A DNA stretch of 64,000 nucleotides, from the NCBI GenBank assembly GCA_965243415.1, contig OZ251549.1:868001-932000 (forward strand), read 5' to 3'. A program made the position numbers and the translations under genes. This DNA is from G965204755 sp965243415. Lineage in GTDB: Bacteria; Acidobacteriota; Vicinamibacteria; Marinacidobacterales; Marinacidobacteraceae. Under the pieces are notes generated by a model that was given only the letters and a program-made list of their open reading frames with translations, was not told the DNA's origin and made no database searches. Below, one piece after another: positions 41,368 to 49,915 of the stretch (the first letter of the stretch is position 1; every line of letters begins with the position of its first letter).

Positions 41368-42489
41368 ATGACGGACGCCGACCACGACCGGGAGCCGACG
41401 CGCTCCGCCGCCCGGGCGGTCGTGCGGTTTCCGACGACGGACTTCGACGGGGACCTGCGGTTCCTCACCGGGCAACTGGGCTTCCGGCTGGATCGGATCT
41501 GGCCGGCGGACGCGCCGCGGGTGGCGGAGATCTCCGGGCACGGGACAGCGATCTCGCTCGAACGGGACGACGAAGCCCGGCCGGGCGAACTCCGGCTCTA
41601 CGCGGACGACCCGGCCTCCGTCGCCGAGGGACGCACCGACCTCCGCACGCCCGGCGGGCACCGGGTATGGATCGCCGCGGCGAAACCCCCGGTAGTCGTC
41701 CCGCCGACGGAGCACCGATTCCTGGTGACCCGGCCGGAAGCCGGCGGCGGCTGGGGCGGCGGCCGCGCCGGGATGCAGTACCGCGACCTGATCCCGGGCC
41801 GGCTCGGCGGAGCGATCATCGCCTCCCACATCCGCATCCCCGAAGCCGGGCCGGTGCCCGACCAGGTCCACTTCCACACGATCCGCTTCCAACTCATCTT
41901 CTGCCACCGGGGCTGGGTGCGGCTCGTGTACGAAGACCAGGGCCCGCCCTTCGTCCTCCGCGCCGGCGACTGCGTGATCCAGCCGCCGGAGATCCGCCAC
42001 CGGGTGCTGGAATCTTCGGCGGGGCTCGAAGTCGTCGAGATCGGCGTCCCCGCGGACCACCTGACGAGCATGGACCACGACCTGGAATTGCCGACGCCGC
42101 ACCACCGCCCCGACCGGAACTTCTCCGGGACCCGGTTCGTCCTCCATCGCGAAACCGAAGCGGCCTGGAAGCCCTGGCGCCTCCCCGGCTTCGAGGCCCG
42201 CGAGACCGGGATCGGGGAAGCCACCCGGGGAATCGCCGGCGTCCGGGTGGCGCGACGGATCCCGGGCGCGGCCATCCCGAACCATCGCCACGACGCGGAC
42301 CTCCTCTTCGGCTTCGTCCGGGCCGGCGCGGCGCGACTCGCCGTCGAAGGGCAGCCGGCCGAACCGCTCGCCGCCGACACCGCCTTCGTCCTGCCTCCCG
42401 GCCTCCCCGTCGCCATCGAGGATCCCTCCGACGACCTGGAACTCCTCGAAGTGACCCTCCCCGCCGATTTCGAGACGACCCTCGGCTGA
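41368..42489 (+). CDS. VOC-like plus double-cupin protein
   Basis: 373 residues. Residues ~15-105 resemble a glyoxalase/VOC-type module (AVVRFPTTDFDGDLRFLTGQLGFRLDRIWP). A first cupin spans ~150-235 (VPDQVHFHTIRFQLIFCHRGWVRLVYEDQGPPFVLRAGDCVIQPPEIRHRVL, with H and E residues fit for metal binding) and a second ~275-370 (IPNHRHDADLLFGFVRAGAARLAVEGQPAEPLAADTAFVLPPG). Cupin proteins include dioxygenases and isomerases; the substrate is unknown. It converges on the MT-A70 gene with only 12 bp between stops. Confidence 0.75.
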   Translation: MTDADHDREPTRSAARAVVRFPTTDFDGDLRFLTGQLGFRLDRIWPADAPRVAEISGHGTAISLERDDEARPGELRLYADDPASVAEGRTDLRTPGGHRVWIAAAKPPVVVPPTEHRFLVTRPEAGGGWGGGRAGMQYRDLIPGRLGGAIIASHIRIPEAGPVPDQVHFHTIRFQLIFCHRGWVRLVYEDQGPPFVLRAGDCVIQPPEIRHRVLESSAGLEVVEIGVPADHLTSMDHDLELPTPHHRPDRNFSGTRFVLHRETEAAWKPWRLPGFEARETGIGEATRGIAGVRVARRIPGAAIPNHRHDADLLFGFVRAGAARLAVEGQPAEPLAADTAFVLPPGLPVAIEDPSDDLELLEVTLPADFETTLG

Positions 42490-42501
42490 ATCCCCGGCGT
42501 G

Positions 42502-43128
42502 TCAGCCGGCCCGGACCGCGGGGTCGGCGGCGACGGGCGCGCTCCCTTCGAGCATCTCCAGCCCCCAGGCAGTCCACCCGGGCACGCGCCGCCGGGCGAA
42601 CAACTCGATCCGGGGCTGCTCCGGGAACATCCGTTCGATCCGCCGGCGGACCTCCTCGGGCTTCGTCGAGTGCGGCCCGCGCGGCGCCCGGACCAGTTGC
42701 CGCTCTTTCCGGGAGCCCCGGGGCAGCGGGATCCGGCCCCGCTTGAACACCAGGCAGAGTTCGCACTGGCTCAGCGTGTAGAAGCCGGGGTTCACCCGCT
42801 CCTTGTCCCAGACGAAGGCCACCGTCGCCCAGCGGAACCCCCAGGCCCGGCCCAACTCGATGGCCTGGTCGAGGTGCGGGTTCGTGGCCCAGAGGAACAG
42901 CAGACAGTCTTCCGCGGCGAGGTCGGCGACCGGCAGTCGCGCCAGGTCGGCGCTGGTCACCGTCGGGTAGTGGCGCACGGCGCCCCCGGTGTCGCCGCTC
43001 CCCGGCCCGGCGTGCTGCAACTGCCCCCGGTAGTCCCAGGGCGGGTCGGCGTAGAGGACCCCGAACGGCCCCGGCGGCAGCGGCGGGAACTCCGGCCCGC
43101 TCCCGGCCCCGTTCCCCTTCGCTGCCAT
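42502..43128 (-). CDS. MT-A70-family adenine-N6 methyltransferase
   Basis: 208 residues. The catalytic DPPW is at 28-31 (FGVLYADPPWDYRGQ). LLFLWATNPHLDQAIELGRAWGFRWATVAFVWDK and SQCELCLVFKRG ... HSTKPEEVRRRIERMFPEQPRIELFARRRVPGWTAWG are the standard MT-A70 blocks, with the SAM site near the FARR end. Bacterial members are often phage- or island-borne DNA methylases. No restriction partner lies beside it. Confidence 0.88.
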   Translation of the reverse strand: MAAKGNGAGSGPEFPPLPPGPFGVLYADPPWDYRGQLQHAGPGSGDTGGAVRHYPTVTSADLARLPVADLAAEDCLLFLWATNPHLDQAIELGRAWGFRWATVAFVWDKERVNPGFYTLSQCELCLVFKRGRIPLPRGSRKERQLVRAPRGPHSTKPEEVRRRIERMFPEQPRIELFARRRVPGWTAWGLEMLEGSAPVAADPAVRAG

Positions 43129-43183
43129 CGGGAGATCGCTCGCGGGGGACTCCGGCGGCGGGCCCGGCGCCGCTCCGGAAGCC

Positions 43184-44368
43184 TCAGCCCCCGAAGGCCC
43201 GGGTGAAGTCGGCGATCAGGTCTTCGGCGGACTCGACGCCGGTGGAGAAGCGGACCAGGCCCTCCGAGATGGCCATCTCCGCCCGCTCCTCCGGCGACAG
43301 GCCGCTGTGGATCGCCGCCGCCGGGCGCACGATGAGCGACTCCACCCCGCCGAGGCTGGCGGCGACCGCCGGGAGGGTCAGCCGGGAAGCGAAGCGGTCG
43401 GCCTCCGCGCCATCCCGGAACTCGAACCCGAGCATCCCGCCGAAGCCGCCGGAGAGCAGCCGCGCCGCGCGCCGGTGCTGCGGATGGCTCGGCAGACCGG
43501 GGTAGTGGACGCGGACGATCTCCGGCCGCGCTTCCAGGAACTCCGCCAGCGCCAGGGCGGTCGCCGACTGCCGGCGGACGCGCAGCCCCAGGGTCTTCAG
43601 ACCGCGCTCCAGCAGGACGCAGGCGTGGGGATCGAGCGAGCCGCCCAGGTGGTCGAGAGTCAACTTGATCCGGCGGATGCGTTCGGCGGAACCGGCCAGC
43701 GAGCCGGCCACCAGGTCGTTGTGCCCGTTCAGGTACTTCGTGGCGCTCTCCATCACCAGGTCGAAGCCCAGTTCCGCCGGGCGGCAGAGCGCCGGGCTGG
43801 CGAAGGTGTTGTCTATGAACGAGACCAGGCCGTGCTTCCGGGCGAAGGCGGCGACCGCTTCCAGGTCGGCCATCTGGCAGAGCGGGTTCGTCAGCGTCTC
43901 GACATAGACCATCCGGGTCTTCCCGGTGAGGGCCGCCTCCCAGGTGTCCGGCGCCTGCGGGTCGATCCGGGTGTGGCCGATGTCGAACCGGGGCAGGTCG
44001 TGCTGCAGCAGGTTTGCGGTGCCGCCGTACACCACATCCTGGACGAGCAGGTGGTCGCCGGCGTCCAGGTGGGTGAAGAGCGCCGCCGAGATGGCCGCCA
44101 TCCCGCTGCCGGTGACGAGCGCGTCCTCGGCGCCTTCGAGCGAGGCCAGCCGCCGGTGGAGCACCTGGTGGTTCGGGCTGTTCGAGAGGCGGAGGTAGCC
44201 GACATCGTGGTAGGGCTCGCCGTGGTACTCGAAGTTCGCGGTCATGAAGACCGGGGTGGAGATCGCGCCGAACGGGCGGGGGGCGAGCGCGCCTTCGTGG
44301 ACCGCCCGGGTGTCGAGGGTGCCCCGGTCGGTTCTCCGGGGGCGGGCGGCGCCGTTCTCGTCGGTCAT
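43184..44368 (-). CDS. Cys/Met-metabolism PLP enzyme (cystathionine gamma-synthase / methionine gamma-lyase type)
   Basis: 394 residues from ATG 44368. YLRLSNSPNHQVLHRRLASLEGAEDALVTGSGMAAIS, FIDNTFASPALCRPAELGFDLVMESATKYLNGHNDLVAG with the PLP lysine at K211, and HPQHRRAARLLSGGFGGMLGFEF match trans-sulfuration enzymes. SLGGVESLIVRPAAAIHSGLSPEERAEMAISEGLVRFSTGVE is the conserved C-terminal block. Synthase and lyase cannot be told apart here. The QueD-like gene is directly upstream on the same strand. Confidence 0.88.
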   Translation of the reverse strand: MTDENGAARPRRTDRGTLDTRAVHEGALAPRPFGAISTPVFMTANFEYHGEPYHDVGYLRLSNSPNHQVLHRRLASLEGAEDALVTGSGMAAISAALFTHLDAGDHLLVQDVVYGGTANLLQHDLPRFDIGHTRIDPQAPDTWEAALTGKTRMVYVETLTNPLCQMADLEAVAAFARKHGLVSFIDNTFASPALCRPAELGFDLVMESATKYLNGHNDLVAGSLAGSAERIRRIKLTLDHLGGSLDPHACVLLERGLKTLGLRVRRQSATALALAEFLEARPEIVRVHYPGLPSHPQHRRAARLLSGGFGGMLGFEFRDGAEADRFASRLTLPAVAASLGGVESLIVRPAAAIHSGLSPEERAEMAISEGLVRFSTGVESAEDLIADFTRAFGG

Positions 44369-44388
44369 TTCGTGTCTCCGGCCCCCGA

Positions 44389-44781
44389 TCAGGGCGCGGC
44401 GGCGGCGGCCGGCGCGGGGGCTTCGTAGGCGGCGGCCATCTGCGGATTCTCTTCCAGTTCCACCCGGACCACGCCCCGGAACGAGCCCGGCAGACGGGCG
44501 GCGAGGGCGCCGTGGAGGTGGCGGCAGAGGAACTCGGTGGTGGTGTTCTCGCCGGGGAAGTCCCGGTCGAGGTCGGCGTACCGCAGCGGGGCGACCGCCT
44601 CGGCGAGGGCCTGCTGCGCCACCCCGAGATCCATCACGATCCCGTGCTCGTCGAGGTCCGGCGTCCGCAACTCGGCGGTGACCCGGTAGGTGGCGCCGTG
44701 GCGGTTCTGCGCCGGGCCGAACACCGCTCCCCGGAGCGAGTGCGAACACATGAAGTGGTCGCGGACGAGGATGCTGAACAG
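44389..44781 (-). CDS. 6-pyruvoyl-tetrahydropterin synthase / QueD-like enzyme
   Basis: Homology begins at FSILVRDHFMCSHSL, which requires a CTG start at 44781 (GGGAG eight bases upstream). The first ATG, 44751, would remove the first zinc-binding region. Zinc histidines: H in RDHFMCSHSLRG and in RHGATYRVTAELRTPDLDEHGIVMDLG. PTEFL-type ENTTTEFLCRHLHGAL and VRVELEENPQM complete the fold. Family members form 6-carboxy- or 6-pyruvoyl-tetrahydropterin for queuosine or pterin synthesis. The usual catalytic Cys cannot be placed with certainty. Confidence 0.75.
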   Translation of the reverse strand: MFSILVRDHFMCSHSLRGAVFGPAQNRHGATYRVTAELRTPDLDEHGIVMDLGVAQQALAEAVAPLRYADLDRDFPGENTTTEFLCRHLHGALAARLPGSFRGVVRVELEENPQMAAAYEAPAPAAAAAP

Positions 44782-44837
44782 CGGGCAGGGCTCCCGGCGG
44801 GCGAAAGCGTAGCCGCCGCCCTTCGGGGAGAAGCCCC

Positions 44838-44843
44838 TACACT
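44838..44843 (+). promoter_or_regulatory. Putative -10 element TACACT before the hydratase gene
   Basis: 39 bp before the ATG at 44882, which also has a good GAGGAG ribosome-binding site. The spacer is shared with the divergent QueD-like gene. Confidence 0.4.
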
Positions 44844-44881
44844 CGCCCCCCGCCGCGAAGGCCGAACCCGAGGAGGAAACG

Positions 44882-45712
44882 ATGCCCGACACCCCGTCCC
44901 TGACCCCGTTCGACGCGGAAGCGGTCGCCGACGAGATCGGCCGGGCGCGCGAAGCCGCCGGGCGGCTCGTCCCGTTCAGCGGCCGGGTCGCCGGGTTCGG
45001 CCTCGAGGAGGCGTACCGGGCCGCCGGGATCCTCTCCTGCCGCCGGGCCGCCCGTTCCCCGGTGGTGGGCCGGAAGATCGGGTTCACGAACCGGGCGCTC
45101 TGGGAGGGCGCCGGCCTGGCCCAGCCGGTCTGGGGCTCCATGTTCGAGGAGACGGTCCGGCGCGGCGCCGGCGCCGGCCCGGTGCGGCTGTCGCTCGCCG
45201 GCGCGGTCGAACCGAAGATCGAGTGCGAGGTGGTCGTCGTCCTCGCTTCGCCGCCGGAGCCGGGGGAGCGGGAGGCGGCCGTCGCGCGCCGCGTGTCCCT
45301 GGTCGGCCTCGGGTTCGAAGTGGTGGACTCGCCCTACCCCGGCTGGAACATGCGCCCGGAGGACACGGTCGCCGCCGGGGGCCTCCACCACGGCCTGGCG
45401 GTGGGCGAACTGCGGCCGATCGGGGATCCGGAGACGGCCTCGGCGGCACTCGCCGGGCTCCGGGTGGCGATGGAGCGGAACGGCGAACCCGCCCCCGACG
45501 GCGCCGGCAGCCTCGTCATGGGGAATCCGCTGAACGCGGTGGGCGTGCTCGCGGAGATCTGCGCCGCGCAGGGCAACCCGCTGGAGCGCGGCGAGATCAT
45601 CACCACCGGCACCCTCACGCCGCCGCTCGACTGCCGCGTCGGCGAGCGTTACGCCGCGGAAGCCGCGGACCGCGTCCTCCCGCCGGTGTCGGTGGAACTC
45701 GTCGGAACCTGA
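44882..45712 (+). CDS. 2-keto-4-pentenoate hydratase / FAH-superfamily protein
   Basis: 276 residues. VVGRKIGFTNRALWEGAGLAQPVWGSMFEETV is the hydratase/decarboxylase signature. EPKIECEVVVVLA carries the metal-binding E-x-E, and GEIITTGTLTPPLDCRVGERY the C-terminal strand. Relatives hydrate 2-hydroxypenta-2,4-dienoate or decarboxylate oxalocrotonate in aromatic meta-cleavage pathways (MhpD, DmpE/H). No other pathway gene is adjacent, so the physiological substrate is open. Confidence 0.82.
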   Translation: MPDTPSLTPFDAEAVADEIGRAREAAGRLVPFSGRVAGFGLEEAYRAAGILSCRRAARSPVVGRKIGFTNRALWEGAGLAQPVWGSMFEETVRRGAGAGPVRLSLAGAVEPKIECEVVVVLASPPEPGEREAAVARRVSLVGLGFEVVDSPYPGWNMRPEDTVAAGGLHHGLAVGELRPIGDPETASAALAGLRVAMERNGEPAPDGAGSLVMGNPLNAVGVLAEICAAQGNPLERGEIITTGTLTPPLDCRVGERYAAEAADRVLPPVSVELVGT

Positions 45713-45741
45713 CGCGGCCACGATCTGCCGGGGAGGAAACC

Positions 45742-46323
45742 ATGACCGACCGACGCAATGCCGCGCCCGGGGGAGCACTCCGGCGTCTCGCGGCCCTCCT
45801 GACCGCGAAGAATGTGCTCGACCGCGAGATGGCGACGATCATCGGACGGCCGATGGAGAAGGGAAACTTCGGCGAGTTCGTGGCGTCGCAGATCTTCGAC
45901 ATCGGGTTGCACGAGAAGGCCGTGCACGAGGGTAGTGACGGAGTGTTCCGTAGCGGAAAGTTGGCCGGGAAGACGGTCAACATCAAGTACTACGCGAAAC
46001 ACGATCGAAACCTTGACCTGAAGGAGAAGAAGGGTCCGGACTACTACCTCGTGTTGACGGGGCCGAAGAAGGCGGCGAAGGCGCGCCCGTGGGTGATCGA
46101 GTCCGTGTTCGTATTCGACGCGCCGGCCCTGGTGCGCGAACTCCTGAAGCGGAACCCGAAGAAGAAGATCGGAACGGCGGCCGGTGTTCCCGTCGACCTC
46201 TGGGAGGCGGCGATGATCTACCCGCAGCCGGTTTCCGGCCTGCGACCGGTTTGCGATCTGTTGCCGGTCACGGACGCTCGGCGCGACCTGCTCGAGATGT
46301 TCGCTTCCTCTCGAATCGGCTGA
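45742..46323 (+). CDS. PD-(D/E)XK-like protein, resembles DUF6998
   Basis: 193 residues from ATG 45742 with GGAGG upstream. MEKGNFGEFVASQIFDIGLHEKAVHEGSDGVFRSGKLAGKTVNIKYYAK has the helix, E, then D and x-I-K order of a restriction-endonuclease-like core (E53-type, D70-type, NIK). The C-terminal half is basic and helical (RELLKRNPKKKIGTAAG). Probably a stand-alone nuclease or DNA-binding relative. Less GC-rich than its surroundings. It follows the hydratase by 29 bp but is unlikely to be related in function. Confidence 0.55.
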   Translation: MTDRRNAAPGGALRRLAALLTAKNVLDREMATIIGRPMEKGNFGEFVASQIFDIGLHEKAVHEGSDGVFRSGKLAGKTVNIKYYAKHDRNLDLKEKKGPDYYLVLTGPKKAAKARPWVIESVFVFDAPALVRELLKRNPKKKIGTAAGVPVDLWEAAMIYPQPVSGLRPVCDLLPVTDARRDLLEMFASSRIG

Positions 46324-46589
46324 GGGGAGTCGCCGGGCAGGCGGAATTCCGGTGGAGCCGCCTCGGGACGGATCGAGGGGGCGCTGTCGCTCGATGACCT
46401 GGATCGGGCGGCCGCATACGAAGAGATGGCGGAGATCGGGCCCTTCGCGGCGGGGCCGGCACGGCGTGGGCGCGTCCGTGGTCGGCAGGGCGCCGCCCAT
46501 CGCCGGGTTCGCGGGCGATCGATCGTCCGCGCGCCGCGGAGAGGGCCGGGGCGGATGAACCGCCGGAGCGGCGCTCCACCATCCGACGG

Positions 46590-47330
46590 CATCAGGACGA
46601 AATAGCAGGACTCGGCGAGCGACGGACTCCCGGCGGTGGCGCCCGGGATTCGGGACGCCAGCGGCCTTTCTCGGCGACCCGCCGGGCGCCGGCGACGCTT
46701 TCTCCGGTTGGCGGGCGATCGGCTCGACCGACCACACGGTTCGGACCGGGGAGGAGCGATCGCGGGGAGCGGCTCGTTGGACCTACCCCGGTTTCGTGGA
46801 CAGTTTCGAGTTTGGGGTCCATGCGGATGCCGGTGCTCCCGGCGGTGGCGCCGGGGGGATTCCGGTCGGCGGCGGCTGCTCTTTCGGCGCGCGAGTGGCG
46901 ACTTCGCGCGGTCGGCCGGCGATCGGTTCGCCGGCGACACTGGCCGGACCGACAGGGATCTCTGCGAGAGCGGCCCTTCTGCACCCGACGGTCGTGGAAT
47001 GCAGCGGAACCCGGCGGATGGCGGGCTCGCGGCGGTCAGGCCGGGGGATCCGGGTCGGTGGCGCACCCCTGCGGCGCACGGGGCGCCGCCGCGCTTCGGC
47101 CGGTCGGCTGACGATCGGATCTCTCGGCGACACGGGCCCGACCGGACAGACTCGATGGCGGGAGCGGCTCTTCTGCATCCGGCGGGATCAGGCGGGACAG
47201 CGGCGGACGACGGACTCGCGGCGGTCAGGCCGGGGGATTCGGGTCGGCGGCGCACCCCGGCGGCGCACCGGGTCGGACGCCCGCCGCCGGGGAGGGCTGG
47301 CCGCCGCCTTCGCCGGCGGGTGGGGCGCGA
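46590..47330. repeat. Degenerate ~190-bp direct repeats, non-coding tract
   Basis: The 1-kb stretch 46324-47332 holds no convincing gene. The motif CTCSCGGCGGTSRSGCC followed by GGGGATTCGGGTCGG recurs at 46627, 46836, 47026 and 47215, giving spacings of about 209, 190 and 189 bp. The last two units are the most alike over most of their length (GAGCGGCYCTTCTGCAYCCG, CGGCGGTCAGGCCGGGGGAT). Frames crossing it are Arg/Gly-rich shadows. Confidence 0.6.
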
Positions 47331-47334
47331 TAAT
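47329..47334 (+). promoter_or_regulatory. Putative -10 element GATAAT before the thioredoxin-fold gene
   Basis: GATAAT overlaps an ATG at 47333, so transcription would begin near 47341. This argues for the GTG at 47348 as start and for a very short leader. Confidence 0.35.
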
Positions 47335-47347
47335 GGGGGGTTCGCCT

Positions 47348-47935
47348 GTGACCGGTTACTTCGATTTGCGGGCCCCGATGTACCGCCGGGGCTTCGGGGC
47401 TGCGCTCCGCTACGACGCCTACCTCGCCACCGGGGACGAGCGGGAGCGCCGGGCCTGGGCGCGGGCCGCCGAGGCCGTGCCGCCGCTCCCGGAGGACGCC
47501 GCCGCGCGCCTCGACCCGGCGGGGCGGATCGTGCGGGTGCTCTGTCTCAGCGGGATCTGGTGCGGCGACTGCTCCCGTTCGGTCCCGATCCTCGCCCGGC
47601 TGGCGGCGGTCGCCGGGCGGCGGCTGGAACTGCGGATCCTCGACCGGGACGCCCTGCCGGAACTCCGGGAGGAACTGCGGCTGCTGGGAGCGCTGCGGGT
47701 GCCGATGGCCGTCTGCCTCACCGAGGACTTCCACGAGATCGGCCGGTTCGGTGACCGGCCGCTGGCGGTGTACCGGGAAAAGGCCGCGACCGAACTCGGC
47801 GCCGCCTGTCCGCTGCCGGGGACGGCGGACGACGACGCGCTCGCCGCCGAGATGCGCGAGTGGCTGGACTTCCTGGAGCGGATGATCCTGATGGCGCGGC
47901 TCTGCCCGCCGCTCCGCGCCCGCCACGGCGACTGA
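47348..47935 (+). CDS. Thioredoxin-fold protein with WCGDC motif
   Basis: 195 residues from GTG 47348 (an ATG at 47333 would add five). RIVRVLCLSGIWCGDCSRSVPILARLAA carries a CxxC redox or metal-binding site with Asp in the third position, and LRVPMAVCLTED the cis-proline. A helical ~70-residue leader (YFDLRAPMYRRGFGAALRYDAYLATGDERERR) precedes it. Similar WCGDC proteins are annotated as thioredoxin-family without a fixed role. There is no signal peptide. The stop is followed in the same frame by a Thr-rich stretch leading into the ABC exporter. Confidence 0.75.
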   Translation: MTGYFDLRAPMYRRGFGAALRYDAYLATGDERERRAWARAAEAVPPLPEDAAARLDPAGRIVRVLCLSGIWCGDCSRSVPILARLAAVAGRRLELRILDRDALPELREELRLLGALRVPMAVCLTEDFHEIGRFGDRPLAVYREKAATELGAACPLPGTADDDALAAEMREWLDFLERMILMARLCPPLRARHGD

Positions 47936-48100
47936 GCGCCCGGCCCGCTCCAGACGACCGAGACGCCGCCGCCGACCGGGACGATCGCCGAGACGACGAC
48001 CGGAACGACAGCGACGGGAACGACCACGCGGACGACGACCCCGACGACCACCGAAACGACTACGGAACCCGACCCCGAGGCCCAGGCGAACTCCTCCGGA
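47936..48100 (+). other. Open Thr/Pro-rich stretch linking two genes in frame
   Basis: 55 codons with no stop lie between the thioredoxin-fold TGA and the ABC exporter ATG, all in the same frame. They read ...QTTETPPPTGTIAETTTG ... TTTPTTTETTTEPDPEAQ. There is no ATG, GTG or TTG in it, so it is not translated from its own start. It may be a linker of a former fusion, or an N-terminal extension reached by readthrough. Confidence 0.5.
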
Positions 48101-49915
48101 ATGCTCGACCTCTGGCGGCGGGTGCTGCCGTACCTGGCCCGCTACCGGGGGCGCATCGCCTTCGGCCTGGTCGCGCTCGTCCTCTGCCGCGCCTTCTACC
48201 TGGTCGTCCCCCAGGTCCTGGAACGGGCCATAGACGCGCTCGAAGCCGGCGAGACCGGCGAACTCTGGACCTTCGGCGGTTTCATCGTCGCCGCGGCGGC
48301 GGGGTCGGCGGTGTTCCGCTACTTCATGCGCTGGTACCTGATCGGTGTCTCCCGTTACGCCGAATACGACCTCCGCCGCGACTTCTACGAACACCTCCAG
48401 CGCCTCCCGGCGACCTTCCACGCCAGATACCGGGTGGGCGACCTCCTCTCGCGCAGCGCCCAGGACATGAACGCGGTGCGGATGGTCCTCGGCCCCGGAG
48501 TCATGTACCCGGTGGAAACGGTCATCACCACCGTCGGCTGTTTCGCCTTCATGCTGGCGATCAGTCCCCGGCTCACCCTCATCACCCTGGGCGTGATGCC
48601 GGTGGTCTCCATCCTGATGAAGGTGCTCGGCGAGAAGATCTTCCGCCGGTCGGAGAAGGTGCAGGCCAAGATGGCCGACATCTCCGCGGTGGTCCAGGAG
48701 AACGCCGCCGCCGCGCGGCTGGTGCGGGCGTTCTCCCAGGAAGGCGCCCAGCGCCGGGTCTTCGCGAAGGAGAACGAGGAATACGCCGGGCTCAGCATGA
48801 AACTGGTCGCGGTGAGCGCGGCGCTCTTCCCGCTCCTCCTCTCGCTCATCGGCCTGGGGCTCGCGGGGACCCTGGTCTTCGGCGGGCGGCTGGCGGCCGC
48901 CGGCGCCATCACCGTGGGCGAACTGGTCGCCTTCCTCTTCTACTACGGCTATCTCACCTGGCCGATGATCGCGCTGGGCTGGGTGGTGAACATCCACCAG
49001 CGGGGCGCGGCCTCGATGAAACGGCTGGCGGCGGTCTTCGACGCCGAACCGACGCCGGCGCCCCGGGCCGCCGGGAGCGAAAGCCGCTTCCCCCTCGACG
49101 GCGCCATCGAATTCCGGCAGGTCACCTTCGCCTATCCCCGTTCGGCGGAAGGAAACGCCGCCGCCGGAGCCGGAAACACCGATGGCAACGGAAAGGAACC
49201 GCCCCCGGTCCTCTCCGGTTTCGACCTGACCATCGAACCGGGCCAGACGGTGGCGCTGGTGGGCCGCACCGGCAGCGGCAAGAGCACGGTGGCCCGGCTC
49301 ATCCCCCGCATCTTCGACCCTCAGGCCGGGACGATCCGCATCGGCGGGCGCGACCTCCGGGAGATCCCCCTGGAGCGGCTGCGCACCTCCATCGGTTTCG
49401 TGCCCCAGGACAGTTTCCTGTTCTCGATGCCGCTGCGCGACAACCTCGCCTTCGGCAACCCCGAGGCGCCGCCGGCGGCGATCGAGCGCGTCGCCGACGA
49501 AGCCGGCCTGGCGCGGGACATCGCCGACTTCCCCGACGGCTACGACACCCTCGTCGGCGAACGGGGCGTCACGCTCTCCGGCGGGCAGCGGCAGCGCGCG
49601 GCCATCGCCCGGGCGCTCCTGCCCGACAGTTCCATCCTGGTGCTCGACGATGTGCTGAGCGCGGTGGACTCGGAGACCGAGTCGCACATCCTCCGGGCGG
49701 TGCGGCGCGCTTCCCGGTCGCGCACCACGGTGATCGTCGCCCACCGCCTGAGCACCGTCATGGACGCCGACCGCATCGTCCTGCTCGACGCCGACGACAG
49801 CGGCCATACCCGGATCGCCGAGCAGGGAACCCACGACGAACTCCTCGCCGAAGGCGGCCTCTACGCGGCGATGTACCGCCGGCAGATGCTGGAAGAGGAG
49901 TTGTCCCGCCTGTGA
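48101..49915 (+). CDS. ABC exporter half-transporter, subunit 1 (degenerate catalytic residue)
   Basis: 604 residues: six-helix transmembrane domain (about 15-310), then an ATPase. Walker A is GRTGSGKS (388-395), the signature LSGGQ (492-496) and Walker B LVLDD with D516-D517, followed by VLSAVDSETE and H in IVAHRLST. The catalytic Glu after Walker B is Asp (D517), as in the non-hydrolysing site of heterodimeric type IV exporters. It should pair with the next gene, whose start overlaps its stop (GTGA). Substrate (lipid, drug or peptide) is not readable. Confidence 0.92.
   Translation: MLDLWRRVLPYLARYRGRIAFGLVALVLCRAFYLVVPQVLERAIDALEAGETGELWTFGGFIVAAAAGSAVFRYFMRWYLIGVSRYAEYDLRRDFYEHLQRLPATFHARYRVGDLLSRSAQDMNAVRMVLGPGVMYPVETVITTVGCFAFMLAISPRLTLITLGVMPVVSILMKVLGEKIFRRSEKVQAKMADISAVVQENAAAARLVRAFSQEGAQRRVFAKENEEYAGLSMKLVAVSAALFPLLLSLIGLGLAGTLVFGGRLAAAGAITVGELVAFLFYYGYLTWPMIALGWVVNIHQRGAASMKRLAAVFDAEPTPAPRAAGSESRFPLDGAIEFRQVTFAYPRSAEGNAAAGAGNTDGNGKEPPPVLSGFDLTIEPGQTVALVGRTGSGKSTVARLIPRIFDPQAGTIRIGGRDLREIPLERLRTSIGFVPQDSFLFSMPLRDNLAFGNPEAPPAAIERVADEAGLARDIADFPDGYDTLVGERGVTLSGGQRQRAAIARALLPDSSILVLDDVLSAVDSETESHILRAVRRASRSRTTVIVAHRLSTVMDADRIVLLDADDSGHTRIAEQGTHDELLAEGGLYAAMYRRQMLEEELSRL

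Noticed and set aside
44512..45741. N-terminal extension of the PD-(D/E)XK-like protein
   Set aside because: It runs through the hydratase gene in a wrong frame; the ATG at 45742 has a proper ribosome-binding site.
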